Source: Parvularcula sp. (GTDB lineage Bacteria > Pseudomonadota > Alphaproteobacteria > Caulobacterales > Parvularculaceae). Taken from it: a stretch of 64,000 nt of DNA. Numbering within the stretch: position 1 is the stretch's first letter; the number at the start of each line of letters is the position of its first letter. The notes beneath the pieces were generated by a model. That model searched no databases. It was not told the origin of the DNA and saw only the letters and a program-made list of their open reading frames with translations. Position numbers and translations under genes: made by a program. The DNA is taken from the NCBI GenBank assembly GCA_002704915.1, contig PAIP01000032.1:1-64000 (forward strand). Direction: 5' to 3'. This document shows, one piece after another, positions 33,053 to 42,997 of the stretch.

Positions 33053-34312
33053 CTAAAGCCAGTCCGGCGAGGCTTCGAGCGCGATCATCTCGTCGAAACT
33101 CGGGCGGCGGCGGATCACCGCGTGGCGGTCGCTATTGACCAGCACTTCAGGGATCAGCGGGCGCGTATTGTATTGCGACGCCTGCACCGCGCCATAGGCG
33201 CCGGCGGACATGATCGCGGCGAGGTCGCCCTCTTTCATTTCCGGCAGGGCGCGTGCTTTTGCAAAGAAATCGCTCGACTCGCAGACGGGTCCGACGACGT
33301 CATAGGTTGTGCGCGGCGCCTCGTCATTCTGGATGACCGGAATGATCTCGTGATGGGCGTCGTAAAGCGCCGGGCGGATAAGATCGTTCATGGCGGCGTC
33401 GACAATCAGGAATTTGCGCGCGACGCCTTCTTTCACAAAGATGACCCGGGTGACGAGGATGCCCGCATTGCCGCAGATCATCCGGCCAGGCTCGAAGATA
33501 AGGCGCACGCCAAGCGGCGCCGTCAGCCTTTTAATCAATGCCGCATAGTCATTCGGATGCGGCGGCGTGGCTGCGTCGCCATAGGGGATGCCGAGGCCGC
33601 CGCCGAGATCGAGGCGGTCAATGGAACAGCCATCGGCGCGCAGATCCGCGATCAGTTGCGCGGCCTTGGAAAACGCCGCTTCAAAGGGCGCGAGGTCTGC
33701 GATCTGCGATCCGATATGAAGGTCGACGCCGACGACATCGACGCCTTTCATCTCCCGCGCGCGCCCGTAAAGCCCGCGCGCCTCTTCCCACGCGACGCCG
33801 AATTTGTCCTCCTTGCGGCCGGTTGAGATTTTGTCGTGCCCGCCGGCGGCGACATCCGGATTGACGCGCAGCGCCACCGGCGCCGATTTGCCTGTTTCAA
33901 GCGCCAGGGCGTTCAGCGCTTCGAGTTCCGGCGCCGATTCCACATTGAACTGGTAGATGCCGGCGTTGAGCGCGGCTTTCACCTCGTCGCGGGTTTTGCC
34001 GATGCCGGAAAAGACAATCTTGTCCGGCGCGATGCCGGCCTTGAGGGCGCGCTGCAACTCGCCGCCGGAAACGACATCGGCCCCGGAGCCTTCGCTTTGC
34101 AAAATTTTCAGAACGGCGATGTTCGAATTCGCCTTGACCGAAAAGGCGACCAGCGGATCGGCGCCTTCGAACGCCTTGTGAAAGACCCGCATATGCCGAC
34201 GCAGGGTCGCCTCGGAATAGACATAGAAGGGGGAGCCGATGCGATCGGCCAGCGCCGCCACATCCACATCCTCCGCATAAAGACGGCCGCTTCTGTATTC
34301 GAAATGATGCAA
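33053..34312 (-). CDS. lysA: Diaminopimelate decarboxylase
   Basis: This 419-residue PLP enzyme has the fold-III pattern: FSVKANSNIAVLK with the PLP lysine near residue 59, HIGSQ near 199-203, GGGLGIPYGD near 234-243, EPGR near 275, the catalytic Cys in GPVCESSDFF near 341 and GAYGAVQASQYNTR near 367-380. It makes lysine from meso-diaminopimelate. It is the last gene of the argH-lptM-lysA cluster common in proteobacteria. The IS1595 element lies just downstream and does not disrupt it. Confidence 0.97.
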   Translation of the reverse strand: MHHFEYRSGRLYAEDVDVAALADRIGSPFYVYSEATLRRHMRVFHKAFEGADPLVAFSVKANSNIAVLKILQSEGSGADVVSGGELQRALKAGIAPDKIVFSGIGKTRDEVKAALNAGIYQFNVESAPELEALNALALETGKSAPVALRVNPDVAAGGHDKISTGRKEDKFGVAWEEARGLYGRAREMKGVDVVGVDLHIGSQIADLAPFEAAFSKAAQLIADLRADGCSIDRLDLGGGLGIPYGDAATPPHPNDYAALIKRLTAPLGVRLIFEPGRMICGNAGILVTRVIFVKEGVARKFLIVDAAMNDLIRPALYDAHHEIIPVIQNDEAPRTTYDVVGPVCESSDFFAKARALPEMKEGDLAAIMSAGAYGAVQASQYNTRPLIPEVLVNSDRHAVIRRRPSFDEMIALEASPDWL

Positions 34313-34319
34313 GGCGCGC

Positions 34320-34430
34320 CTACTGCGTCATAGACTGTTCTTCGGGTTCGTCAGGCGCGCGCAGGGGCGCCTTTTTACCGCAGGCGGAAATCGCGAAAGA
34401 AAGAGCGAGCATGATGAAGAGGGCGCGCAT
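34320..34430 (-). CDS. lptM: Small lipoprotein LptM (YifL-like)
   Basis: This 36-residue protein has a signal peptide ending in the lipobox ISAC (Cys near 17), then GKKAPLRAPDEP, the conserved short mature part of LptM. LptM helps mature the LptD/LptE lipopolysaccharide translocon at the outer membrane. It lies between argH and lysA, the usual place. The start is 4 bases from the argH stop and the stop 7 bases from the lysA start. Confidence 0.9.
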   Translation of the reverse strand: MRALFIMLALSFAISACGKKAPLRAPDEPEEQSMTQ

Positions 34431-34434
34431 GGGA

Positions 34435-35856
34435 CTACTCCTTTTTCAGCGCATCGAGCCAGCGTTCGGCTTCTCGCTTAACATTCTCCGGCGCCGTTCC
34501 GCCATAGGCCCGGCGCGAGGCGGCGGAGGCCTCGACGGAGAGCACGTTGAAAATGTCGCCGGTGATTTTCGGTTCGACCTTTTGCATGTCTTCCAGCGAA
34601 AGCTCATCGAGGCGTTTGCCCGATTGCTCGGCGAGGGCGACGACGCGCCCGGTGACGTGATGGGCCTCGCGGAAGGGCATGCCGAGCTCGCGCACCAGCC
34701 AGTCGGCGATGTCCGTGGCGGTGGAAAAGCCGCGCGCCGCCGCCTCGCGCATGGCTTCGCGATTAGGTTTTAAATCGCTCACCATGCCGGTCATGGCGGA
34801 GAGGGCGAGGGCGAGGGCGTCGACGGCCTCGAAGGTCGCCGCCTTATCCTCCTGCAGATCCTTGGCGTAAGCGAGCGGCAAGGCCTTCATCACGCTTAAG
34901 AGCGAATTGAGGGAGCCGTTGATGCGGCCGGTCTTGGCGCGCACCAGTTCGGCGGCGTCGGGATTGCGCTTTTGCGGCATGATCGACGAGCCGGTGGAGA
35001 AGGCGTCGGTGAGCGACGCGAAGCCGAATTGCGGCGAGGTCCACAACACGATCTCTTCCGCGAGGCGCGACAGATGCACCGCCGCAATCGCTGCTGCGGA
35101 CAAAAGCTCCAGCGCAAAGTCGCGCGAGGAAACGCCGTCGAGAGAATTCGCACACGGACGATCGAAGCCGAGCGCATCCGCCGTCATCACCCGGTCGATG
35201 GCGAAGGGCGTGCCGGCGAGCGCCGCGGAGCCAAGCGGGCTTTCATTCATGCGCTCGCGCGCATCCATGAAACGGCTCGCATCGCGCGAGAACATCTCAA
35301 CATAGGCGAGCAAGTGATGACCGAAAGTCACGGGCTGCGCCGTCTGCAAATGCGTAAAGCCCGGCATGATGGCGTCGGCGTTTTCAAGCGCGCGTTCGGA
35401 AAGCGCCGCCATAAGGTCGCCGAGCGCCGAGGCGGCGTCTTCCGCCGCGCTACGGCACCACAGGCGGAAATCGGTCGCAACCTGGTCGTTGCGTGAGCGC
35501 GCGGTGTGCAGCCGCCCGGCGGGCTCGCCGATGATTTCTTTCAGCCGCGCCTCGATATTCATGTGGATGTCTTCAAGCGCTCGCGAAAATTTGAAGGTCC
35601 CGCTCTCGATCTCGTTCGCCACCTGATCGAGCCCTTCAAGGATCGCTTCGGCGTCGGCGCGGGCGATGATCCCCGCTTCCGCGAGCATTGCCGCATGGGC
35701 TTTTGAGCCCGCGATATCCTCGCGCCAAAGCCGCTTGTCGATATCGATGGAGGCGTTGATCGCCTCCATGATTTCCGCCGGGCCTTGCGAAAATCTGCCG
35801 CCCCACATCTGGTTGCCGGATGCTTGGTTTTGGGGCTGTTCGGTTTTATCTGACAT
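34435..35856 (-). CDS. argH: Argininosuccinate lyase
   Basis: The protein has 473 residues from the ATG at 35856; a TTG six bases earlier is less likely. It shows the fumarase-superfamily motifs: [13 protein letters not shown] near 118-130, a TH in [13 protein letters not shown] near 162-174 and the signature [15 protein letters not shown] near 284-298 with the catalytic Ser loop. It cleaves argininosuccinate to arginine and fumarate. It heads the argH-lptM-lysA run and is divergent from the thioredoxin-like gene, with only 36 bases between their starts. Confidence 0.97.
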   Translation of the reverse strand: MSDKTEQPQNQASGNQMWGGRFSQGPAEIMEAINASIDIDKRLWREDIAGSKAHAAMLAEAGIIARADAEAILEGLDQVANEIESGTFKFSRALEDIHMNIEARLKEIIGEPAGRLHTARSRNDQVATDFRLWCRSAAEDAASALGDLMAALSERALENADAIMPGFTHLQTAQPVTFGHHLLAYVEMFSRDASRFMDARERMNESPLGSAALAGTPFAIDRVMTADALGFDRPCANSLDGVSSRDFALELLSAAAIAAVHLSRLAEEIVLWTSPQFGFASLTDAFSTGSSIMPQKRNPDAAELVRAKTGRINGSLNSLLSVMKALPLAYAKDLQEDKAATFEAVDALALALSAMTGMVSDLKPNREAMREAAARGFSTATDIADWLVRELGMPFREAHHVTGRVVALAEQSGKRLDELSLEDMQKVEPKITGDIFNVLSVEASAASRRAYGGTAPENVKREAERWLDALKKE

Positions 35857-35892
35857 GGGCAATAATCTTTGGCAGGCTTCGGAGTGGTGCTG

Positions 35893-36501
35893 GTGTCTTC
35901 TTTACTCAAGCAGCCGCGTTTCTGGCTTCTCTTCTGGGGCGGTCTTGGCGCGGCGTTTCTCCTCTACGTCATCATAAGCGCGAGCGTAAGCCCAAAGAAT
36001 GAGAAGCCCGCCTCGGCGCTCGATCATGACCGCACGCTCATTACCGGCGAGATGGCCGATTTCGCCTACGCCTTTCCGCCGCGCGGCGCGCCGGAGATCG
36101 CTTTCAACCATGAAGGCGAAGATATGACGCTTGCGGATTTTCGCGGCAAGGCGGTTCTCGTCAATTTCTGGGCGACCTGGTGCGCGCCCTGTCTGAAGGA
36201 GCTTCCCTCTCTCGACATGCTTGAAGCCGATCTGGGCGGAAGAAAATTCGAAGTCGTCGCGATCGCCGCCGATCCGCGGGGGCCGGAGGTGGCGCGCCAG
36301 TTTCTCGACCGGCTCGGGATCGAGCATCTGAAACTCTACGCCGACCCCGATCTGAAATTCGCCTTTGCCATTGGCGGCGCGGATATTCTCCCCGTTTCGA
36401 TCCTTTACGACGCGAAGGGACAGGAAGTGGGCCGGCTCGTGGGCGAGGCGGACTGGTCCGCCCCGGAAGCGCGTCGTCTGATCGAATCCGCGCTTCCCTG
36501 A
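35893..36501 (+). CDS. TlpA-like thiol:disulfide protein
   Basis: The protein has 202 residues from a GTG at 35893, which has GGAG 8 bases before it and yields an N-terminal membrane anchor (about 10-30). The thioredoxin-like domain carries the redox motif WCAPC near 96-100 and a cis-Pro near 168 (GADILPVSI). TlpA/ResA-type proteins reduce periplasmic disulfides, often for cytochrome maturation. No cytochrome genes are adjacent. An upstream TTG start in frame adds eight residues. Confidence 0.88.
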   Translation: MSSLLKQPRFWLLFWGGLGAAFLLYVIISASVSPKNEKPASALDHDRTLITGEMADFAYAFPPRGAPEIAFNHEGEDMTLADFRGKAVLVNFWATWCAPCLKELPSLDMLEADLGGRKFEVVAIAADPRGPEVARQFLDRLGIEHLKLYADPDLKFAFAIGGADILPVSILYDAKGQEVGRLVGEADWSAPEARRLIESALP

Positions 36502-36610
36502 CCCTAGGATTAGAGCCTCAACATCGATATACGGGGCCCCGAGATTTTGATCGGGGGCCGCGCCTGCGGGATGTAGGGGCGGGCTTGTAATGTTGAGGAG
36601 CCCAATTCCC

Positions 36611-38287
36611 ATGAAATTTTCCAATATCCTGCTCGCGGGCGTCGCTGCGATTGCTCTTGTTTCCTGTGGAAAAAAAGACGAGGCGGGGGATGCGCCCCGG
36701 TCTGAAACCAGCCGTGAGGCGGCCAGGGCCGATGCAGGCTCGCCGCTGGACAAGCGCTTCAGCCTGAAAGGGGCCGAGGAAGTCGATGTGGACGCGCTTT
36801 TCGCGCTGATGCCGGAAGACGAGCGTCCGTCCTATGACACCGCGCGCTTCGATGAAAGTCTCGGCGCCACGGTGGTCGAAAATCTTCGCTTCGCCGACGC
36901 CGATGACGGCGAGGCGGTCGTCGTTTCCCGCGCTGAGTTTTACGGCGTCGACATGGACGCTATCGAGCGGATTCGCGGCGCCGAAGAGGCTGGCCTCGAC
37001 GCGCCCTTCGAAACGGTTTTCCAGAAAGTGCGTTTCCTCGACATCGCGTCCACGGGGCATATGGAGGAAGACGAGGCGGCGACGCTCACCATTGGCGGCG
37101 TCGAATTCGACCGGCTTCAAATTCGCCAAGGCGGTTTCGATGAGGAGGGCCCGGGCGATGAAGGCGCGCGGTTCCTCAACGCCGTCAATCTCGCGGGGCT
37201 TTATTTCAAGGACATGGAGCTCGTGACGACAAGCGATGAGGCGCCGTCGGTCGCCTTTTCCGCGCCGGATCTGCGGTTCGTCGGGATGGGCGGCGGCCGC
37301 GTCGGCGCCGTTATCGCCAACGATCTTTCCTACGATATGAAGCAAAGCGCTGAGTCCCTCGCCGCCATGCGCGAGGCCATGGGGCCCCAGGGCGCCGTTT
37401 TCCTGTCGGGGCCGCTTGCCGGGATTGTCGCGCCGGAAAGTCAGCAGGTCGCCATGGAGAGCCTCGAATGGCGCGACATCGATTTCTCGGGACTGCTTGC
37501 CTGGGGGCTTAAAGACGAAAAGCCGCCCATGAGCGAAAAGGACCTTATCGATCTCGGGACCATGAAAGCGACGAACATGATGACCAAGGTCAATGGCAAG
37601 ACGGCGGCGACCGTGGAGGAAGCCTCGGTTTCCGCAGCGAATTTCACTTGGCTCATCCCGTCCGACATCCGCGCCGACACCAAGGGCGCCGTCTATGATT
37701 TCACAGCCTATGTTCCGGAGACGGAAGAAGAGGCGATGAAAGTCCTGAAAGACGCCGGCCTCGACAAGGTGACGGGCGACGGCAAGATGAGCTGGGCATG
37801 GAATGAAAAAAGCGGCGCCGCGGATTTCAACTATGTCGCCAATCTCGACAAGGTGGCGAGCCTTCAGGCCGATATGGCCTTTTCCAATATGAAGCTCGAC
37901 GAAATCGCTGCGGCCATGGATGACGGCGAAGAGGACGCGGTTCTCTCGAACGGGGCCTTCAAGAGCCTCAATATCAAGCTTGAGGATCAAAAGGCGCTCG
38001 ACGCGATCTTTTCTCTCGCCGCGCTGCAGATGGGCGGCACGGGCGAGGATCTCAGGATGTCGGCGCCGGCCATGATCCGCCTTTCGGGCGCGCAGGTCGC
38101 CCAAATGAACCCGCGCTTTACCGATTATGTGAACGCCGTGGCCGATTTCGTCGCCAAAGGCGGGTCTCTTGAAATCTCGGCGAAGCCCGCCGAGCCGGTG
38201 CCCTTCGCGACCCTTCAGGCAAATGGCGCGACCGCGCCGCAAACCATGCCCGATATGCTCGGGCTGACGGTGACGCACGAGGAATAA
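36611..38287 (+). CDS. Large lipoprotein of unknown function, paralogue 1
   Basis: The protein has 558 residues from the ATG at 36611 (GAGGAG 10 bases upstream). A lipoprotein signal ends VSC at Cys 19. The mature part has repeated beta-strand and helical stretches: FSLKGAEEVDVDALFALMPEDE, a central ENLRFADADDGEAVVV and the C-terminal QMNPRFTDYVNAVADFVAKGGSLEIS followed by PQTMPDMLGLTVTH. The same order recurs in the next gene, so the pair is a tandem duplication. I recognise no named family. Two further proteins of this length in tandem suggest an envelope role. Confidence 0.75.
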   Translation: MKFSNILLAGVAAIALVSCGKKDEAGDAPRSETSREAARADAGSPLDKRFSLKGAEEVDVDALFALMPEDERPSYDTARFDESLGATVVENLRFADADDGEAVVVSRAEFYGVDMDAIERIRGAEEAGLDAPFETVFQKVRFLDIASTGHMEEDEAATLTIGGVEFDRLQIRQGGFDEEGPGDEGARFLNAVNLAGLYFKDMELVTTSDEAPSVAFSAPDLRFVGMGGGRVGAVIANDLSYDMKQSAESLAAMREAMGPQGAVFLSGPLAGIVAPESQQVAMESLEWRDIDFSGLLAWGLKDEKPPMSEKDLIDLGTMKATNMMTKVNGKTAATVEEASVSAANFTWLIPSDIRADTKGAVYDFTAYVPETEEEAMKVLKDAGLDKVTGDGKMSWAWNEKSGAADFNYVANLDKVASLQADMAFSNMKLDEIAAAMDDGEEDAVLSNGAFKSLNIKLEDQKALDAIFSLAALQMGGTGEDLRMSAPAMIRLSGAQVAQMNPRFTDYVNAVADFVAKGGSLEISAKPAEPVPFATLQANGATAPQTMPDMLGLTVTHEE

Positions 38288-38318
38288 TTTAGGGCACTGA
38301 AAGAAAAGTGACTTCTTC

Positions 38319-38346
38319 TCCCCTCTCCCGCTAGCGGGAGAGGGGA
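38319..38346. repeat. Perfect 28-bp palindrome
   Basis: TCCCCTCTCCCGCT is followed directly by its exact reverse complement. Palindromes of this sort with CTCCCGC arms occur between genes in several alphaproteobacteria. It may also end transcription of the first lipoprotein gene, though no T-run follows. Confidence 0.7.
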
Positions 38347-38533
38347 TTTGCGTCGAGAGCTTTGAAAGTTCGGAGCAAATAAAAATTTCCCATTTAAGCA
38401 ATGGGTGACACGTCGCGGCGAGTGCATCAACTGTTTCGATTGAACGCTTCATGCGCTAGTCTCTTTCCAGCGCACCCGCGGTGGGGCGAGTGCGCGTGAG
38501 CGCAGCGTGATCGCTGCGAGGGAGGGGAAGACC

Positions 38534-40342
38534 ATGCCGTCATTTCACCAGACACCTGCGCGCGCCATGCGGAATTTGTTCTGTGCTTCCGTTGCGGCGG
38601 TCGCGCTTCACGCTTGCGCCACGGCGCCGGCGCCCCTGACCGCGTCCGATCTTCTCACCGCGCCCTATAGCTTGCGCGGCGGGGAGGCTTTCGATGTGGA
38701 TCGGATGTTCGCCGCCTTGCCGGACTGGGTGCAGGTGGAGCATGGCGGCGCCAGCTTTGACGCCGCGCTGGGCGCTATGGTTGTGAGCGACCTGCGCTTT
38801 GTCTTTGACGCTTCGTCCGGCGCCGGGATTCATGCGGAACGCGCGCTCATCTGGGGCGGCGATCCGGCGGCCATGGAGGCTGTCTTTTCGGGCGAGGCGA
38901 GCCTTGCCGACATGTCGCTGCTTTTCGACCGGATGACGCTTGAAAATGTTGCATCGGAAGGCCTGCAATGGGAGGCAGGCGCGCAGAGCGCTTCGCTGGC
39001 CATAGACAAGTTTGTTCTGGATGGCCTTGCGGCGCGCTCCTATGCGCTGACCGCGAAGCCCGGCGCGCCTCAAGGGGCAAGCGTGTTGCGCCATATCGGG
39101 GCGGTGATGGGCGCCTTTGAATATGACGGCGCCGCCTATTCCGGCTTTTCCTTCACGCTCGCCAATAGCCGCGGCGATACTGTGGAGCTGGATCTTCAGG
39201 AAGCCTTTGCACGGGATTATCGCGCCGGGGCGGTCGCCTATCAAAGCGCAAGCGGCATGCGCATGGCGATTCAAAGCCTCGGCGTCGATCCCCTGGTGGA
39301 GGTGGCGGGCGAGGAAAGAACCGAAAAGGCCGACCCGAACAACCCTTATGCGAAAATCATGAACAAGCCGCCGGCGGATATGGCGCGCGAGATCGTGACC
39401 CGCCCGGCGGAATTTCTGGCTGCGGCGACGGGCGCCGGCATTCTCGAATATCAGGTCGATATGACGGATGCGCGCAATGTCGACCTTTCAAAGGCGCTCG
39501 CCTGGCTGGCGAAATGGGAATTGCCGCCGATCACTGAAACCGAACTCATGGATTTCGGCCAGCAGACCATGACCGGTTATCGCGAGATCTGGAACGGCCA
39601 GCCCTATTATACGGTTGACCGGGTCTATGTTTCCGCCGCCGATTTTTACTGGCTCGTGCCGTCTCAATATGAGGTCGCCTATAAAGGCTTCACCTTCGAC
39701 ACGACGGTCATGATGGACCAGATGAGCAACAGCATGGGGCCCGGCATGGCGACCGAGGCCGCGCCGCAATTGGCTCAGGTGACGCAAGCGCTCTCTGCGC
39801 TCGGCTTTGAACGGATCGCCGGCGATATGGCGTTCGCCTGGGACTGGAACGGCGAAACGGGCGATGCGGCAGTGACGGCGACGAGCGACGTCATCGACAA
39901 TTTTTCAAACGATGTCGGCTTCAATATCGGCGGACCGTCTCTGGCGGAGTGGGACGTCATGGCCCGCGACGACACGCTGGCGAAAGATGCGGTCGGCGGC
40001 ATGACGCTGCAGGATTTCAGCTTTTCTTTCACCGATCTGGGTTTTGTGGACCGGGCGTTCGAATTCGCCGCCGCACAGAATGGCGCCGGGTCCGGCGCGG
40101 AACTCCGCCAGGCGATTTCCGGGACAGTGCGCCTTTCCGGCATGCAGGCGGCGGAGATGAATCCGCGCCTGCCCGCCTATGCCGAGGCTTTCGCCGATTT
40201 CCTCGATAATGGCGGGACGATTTCAGTGGTCGCCGCGCCGGAACAGCCGGTGACTTTCGACGCAGTGCAAACGGCGGCTCAAGTCGCGCCGCAGACCCTG
40301 CCCGACCTGCTCAACATCAATGTGACGCATACGGAAAAATAA
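38534..40342 (+). CDS. Large lipoprotein of unknown function, paralogue 2
   Basis: The protein has 602 residues from the ATG at 38534 (GGAGGGG upstream). The lipobox LHAC places the lipidated Cys near 28. It shares the layout of its upstream neighbour: YSLRGGEAFDVDRMFAALPD near the start, MVVSDLRFVFDASSGAG, and the C-terminal EMNPRLPAYAEAFADFLDNGG with PQTLPDLLNINVTH at the end. The tandem pair is likely a lineage-specific duplication. Function is unknown. The gap between the two genes (38288-38533) holds a perfect palindrome. Confidence 0.75.
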   Translation: MPSFHQTPARAMRNLFCASVAAVALHACATAPAPLTASDLLTAPYSLRGGEAFDVDRMFAALPDWVQVEHGGASFDAALGAMVVSDLRFVFDASSGAGIHAERALIWGGDPAAMEAVFSGEASLADMSLLFDRMTLENVASEGLQWEAGAQSASLAIDKFVLDGLAARSYALTAKPGAPQGASVLRHIGAVMGAFEYDGAAYSGFSFTLANSRGDTVELDLQEAFARDYRAGAVAYQSASGMRMAIQSLGVDPLVEVAGEERTEKADPNNPYAKIMNKPPADMAREIVTRPAEFLAAATGAGILEYQVDMTDARNVDLSKALAWLAKWELPPITETELMDFGQQTMTGYREIWNGQPYYTVDRVYVSAADFYWLVPSQYEVAYKGFTFDTTVMMDQMSNSMGPGMATEAAPQLAQVTQALSALGFERIAGDMAFAWDWNGETGDAAVTATSDVIDNFSNDVGFNIGGPSLAEWDVMARDDTLAKDAVGGMTLQDFSFSFTDLGFVDRAFEFAAAQNGAGSGAELRQAISGTVRLSGMQAAEMNPRLPAYAEAFADFLDNGGTISVVAAPEQPVTFDAVQTAAQVAPQTLPDLLNINVTHTEK

Positions 40343-40347
40343 GACGC

Positions 40348-40454
40348 CTTCATCCTGAGGAGCGAAAATATCTTCGTCCCCCGGGGCGCGCCAGAGGCGC
40401 GCCCAAGGACATGCTTCGAGTCGCGCACGCTTCGCAAGCGTCCTCAGGATGAAG
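40348..40454. repeat. Intergenic inverted repeat
   Basis: CTTCATCCTGAGGA (40348-40361) and TCCTCAGGATGAAG (40441-40454) are exact reverse complements about 80 bases apart. A second pair, AAATATCTTC and GAAGATATTT, overlaps them. The unit is of the type seen in alphaproteobacterial intergenic repeats and may also terminate both flanking genes. Confidence 0.65.
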
Positions 40455-40508
40455 ATATTTTTTCGTCTCGAAGGATCGAAGATGTGAGTTGCCGATAATT
40501 CAAAGCTC

Positions 40509-40712
40509 TTAGTCGTCGAGAACGAACGTCACTTTCATCACGACGCGATATTCCTTGATCTTGCCTTTATCAAGAATAATCGACTGATCTTTCACCCAGG
40601 CGCCTTCAACATTTTTAAGCGTCTTGTTGGCGCGGTCGATGCCCTGTTCGATGGCGTCTTTAAAGCCTTTCGGCGATCCGGCGATGATTTCTGTAACCCG
40701 TGCGACAGCCAT
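40509..40712 (-). CDS. Dodecin family flavoprotein
   Basis: This 67-residue protein matches dodecin: MAVARVTEIIAGSPKGFKDA near the start and GAWVKDQSIILDKGKIKEYRVVMKVTF near the end, with the conserved Trp for flavin stacking (W39). Dodecins form hollow dodecamers that bind riboflavin or FMN and buffer flavins. It stands alone after a palindromic gap. Confidence 0.92.
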   Translation of the reverse strand: MAVARVTEIIAGSPKGFKDAIEQGIDRANKTLKNVEGAWVKDQSIILDKGKIKEYRVVMKVTFVLDD

Positions 40713-40856
40713 AAATTCTCCTCCGTTGTTTGTTGTTCCGGTCTATTGTCGGCAACCGGCATGGCGGAGAATTAGAGCGCCTTTAAGGCATTAAAGCAAA
40801 CCGCCGGCAACGCCTGCGCATTCAAGTTCCGGCGATTTAATTCAAGGGATTGCCGA

Positions 40857-41735
40857 TCAGCGCGTGGGTTTCGGCGTGTCGCCGGAATAGTCGTAAAAGC
40901 CGCGCCCGGTTTTGCGCCCGAGCCATCCCGCCTCCACATATTTAACCAGCAGCGGGCACGGGCGGTATTTCGAATCCGCAAGGCCTTCATAAAGCACCTG
41001 CATGATCGCGAGACAAATATCGAGACCGATAAAGTCCGCAAGCTCCAGCGGGCCCATGGGGTGATTGGCGCCGAGCTTCATGCCGGTGTCGATGGCTTCA
41101 ACCGAGCCGACGCCTTCGTAAAGCGTATAGATCGCCTCGTTGATCATCGGCATGAGGATGCGGTTGACGATGAAAGCCGGAAAATCTTCCGACACAGTCA
41201 TGGTCTTGTTGAGGCTGGCGACCACATCTTTCGTCGTTTCGAAAGTTTCTTTCGCCGTGGCGATGCCGCGAATGACTTCCACAAGCTTCATCACCGGCAC
41301 CGGATTCATGAAATGAATGCCGATGAACTGTTCGGGCCGGTCGGTGCCGGCGGCAAGGCCGGTGATCGACAGGGAGGAGGTGTTTGAGGCGATAATGGCG
41401 GACGGTTTCAGGACGCCCTTGAGGCTTGCAAAGATTTCTTTCTTCACGCCCTGAACTTCGCTCGCCGCCTCGATGACGAGATCGCAGTCGGAGAGCGCGG
41501 CGACATCCGTATCGGTCTTGATCTTCGCAATGGCGGCTTTTTCTTCCGCCTGGGTGATAAGACCTTTGGCGCTCTGGCGAGTGAGGTTTTTGGAGATGGT
41601 CGACAGGGCCGCTTCAAGCTGGCCCGCGCTGATGTCGGTTAGGACGACATCATATCCGGCGGCGGCGAAAACATGGGCGATGCCGCGCCCCATCTGACCT
41701 GCGCCGATAACGCCGACTGTTTTGATATCGCTCAT
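40857..41735 (-). CDS. 3-hydroxybutyryl-CoA dehydrogenase
   Basis: This 292-residue enzyme has an N-terminal NAD-binding fold ([28 protein letters not shown] near 6-33), a [17 protein letters not shown] catalytic stretch near 139-155 and a C-terminal dimer domain ([17 protein letters not shown] near 228-244). It interconverts 3-hydroxybutyryl-CoA and acetoacetyl-CoA in fatty acid or PHB metabolism. The length matches the family. The etf genes at 45931-47606 fit a nearby role in acyl-CoA oxidation. Confidence 0.95.
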   Translation of the reverse strand: MSDIKTVGVIGAGQMGRGIAHVFAAAGYDVVLTDISAGQLEAALSTISKNLTRQSAKGLITQAEEKAAIAKIKTDTDVAALSDCDLVIEAASEVQGVKKEIFASLKGVLKPSAIIASNTSSLSITGLAAGTDRPEQFIGIHFMNPVPVMKLVEVIRGIATAKETFETTKDVVASLNKTMTVSEDFPAFIVNRILMPMINEAIYTLYEGVGSVEAIDTGMKLGANHPMGPLELADFIGLDICLAIMQVLYEGLADSKYRPCPLLVKYVEAGWLGRKTGRGFYDYSGDTPKPTR

Positions 41736-41937
41736 AGTTTACTCCGTCCGCCCTCTTCGCCCGCTCTTTTTTCGTATCTGGCGGGGCGCGAATACTGCAC
41801 CGCAACATTGATACTGGCAAGGGCGGAACGTTGGTTAACGTCGCCGGTCGCCGCGCACGGTCATACGGGCGCAAGGCAGGTGGCGGTTGCGCGCGGAATT
41901 TGCGACATTCGCCCCGAGATCAGCGAGGACCAAGAAC

Positions 41938-42903
41938 ATGCTTTCTCAAATGTTGCTGGCGATGGGGCTTGCCGCCGCGCTCAATTTCTTGGCGATCGGG
42001 GCGGGGCTGGTCTTCGCGTCGGGCCGCGCCGCGCCGTTTCGCTTTGTCGGCGCCGTAGGCGCGTTTCTGACAGCGGCCGCCATGGTCATGATCTGGGCCG
42101 GAGAAGTCGCCATGCCGTTTTGGCGCAATCTCGCGGAACAGGCTGAGTTTCTTCTGACGCTCGCATCCGGGCCGGTGTTCTTCCTCATTATCGCGTCTCT
42201 CGCCGGCGCGGCGCGCCGCTATGGCCTGATTGTAGCGCCGGCCATCGCTGCAGGCGTTATACTGGCAGGGATGTCGGGCGGGGCGCCGGACATTCGCGGC
42301 GCCGTGCTTGTTCAGATCGGTTACACCGCCGCAGCGTATGTCGCCGTCATGCGTTTTGCACTCCGTCCCAAGACATTTTATTTTGCGAAAGCGATGGTGT
42401 TTGCCCTCGCCGCCATTCATGCAGCACAGCTCTTGCGCATGGCGGGGCCAGGCAACGCCATGCTTGCGCCGATTGTGCCGACCGCAACGGCGATTGTCGC
42501 CTCGATCTTCGTCTCTGTGATGGTTGCGCGGCTCGTCGCAACACGCTCCTCTCCAAAGGCTACTTCGTCCGCGACACTTGAAGACTTGAGAACGGCGCTT
42601 GTTCGTGAGAACGCCTATCTCGACCCGGACTTTAAGCTCGCCGATCTTGCGAGCGCGGCGGGACTGCGGTCGGCCGAGGCCTCGGCGCTGATCAATCAGG
42701 AAACCGGCGCCGGCTTTGTGAGCTTTTTAAACTCAGAGCGCCTGCGTCACGCAGCGGCGCTGTTAGCCGCGCCGGAAGAAGAACGCACGTCCATCGAGGC
42801 GATTGCGCTGATGTCGGGATTTCGCTCGCGCTCTGCTTTTTACCGCGCCTTTCAGGCGGCGTTCGGTCAAACGCCCGCCGCATACCGGAAATCGCACGCT
42901 TAA
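41938..42903 (+). CDS. AraC family regulator with membrane N-terminus
   Basis: The protein has 321 residues from the ATG at 41938, which has GAGGA 8 bases upstream. The N-terminal 200 residues hold six or seven membrane spans, and the C-terminal part (about 225-321) is an AraC-type double helix-turn-helix: LADLASAAGLRSAEASALIN, then SIEAIALMSGFRSRSAFYRAF and FGQTPAAYRK. Membrane-bound AraC proteins of this plan exist but ligands are unknown. It is followed by a strong hairpin and then a serine hydrolase, a possible target. Confidence 0.87.
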   Translation: MLSQMLLAMGLAAALNFLAIGAGLVFASGRAAPFRFVGAVGAFLTAAAMVMIWAGEVAMPFWRNLAEQAEFLLTLASGPVFFLIIASLAGAARRYGLIVAPAIAAGVILAGMSGGAPDIRGAVLVQIGYTAAAYVAVMRFALRPKTFYFAKAMVFALAAIHAAQLLRMAGPGNAMLAPIVPTATAIVASIFVSVMVARLVATRSSPKATSSATLEDLRTALVRENAYLDPDFKLADLASAAGLRSAEASALINQETGAGFVSFLNSERLRHAAALLAAPEEERTSIEAIALMSGFRSRSAFYRAFQAAFGQTPAAYRKSHA

Positions 42904-42933
42904 CCTGTCCTGAAACATCTTTCAGGACAGGTT
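42902..42933 (+). terminator. Strong hairpin between AraC and serine hydrolase genes
   Basis: AACCTGTCCTGAAA (42902-42915) and TTTCAGGACAGGTT (42920-42933) form a perfect 14-bp stem with a 4-base loop, overlapping the AraC stop codon. It lacks a T-run. Confidence 0.7.
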
Positions 42934-42997
42934 CCGGCCTGACCTTCGCGTGAGCCTTTTCCTATTCTCGAGGCGATGAGAATGGGAGAAAGCCTGC

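Noticed and set aside
36518-38452. Open frame of 644 residues on the minus strand over the first lipoprotein
   Set aside because: The plus-strand gene has a ribosome-binding site, a lipoprotein signal and a paralogue; the reverse frame has none of these.
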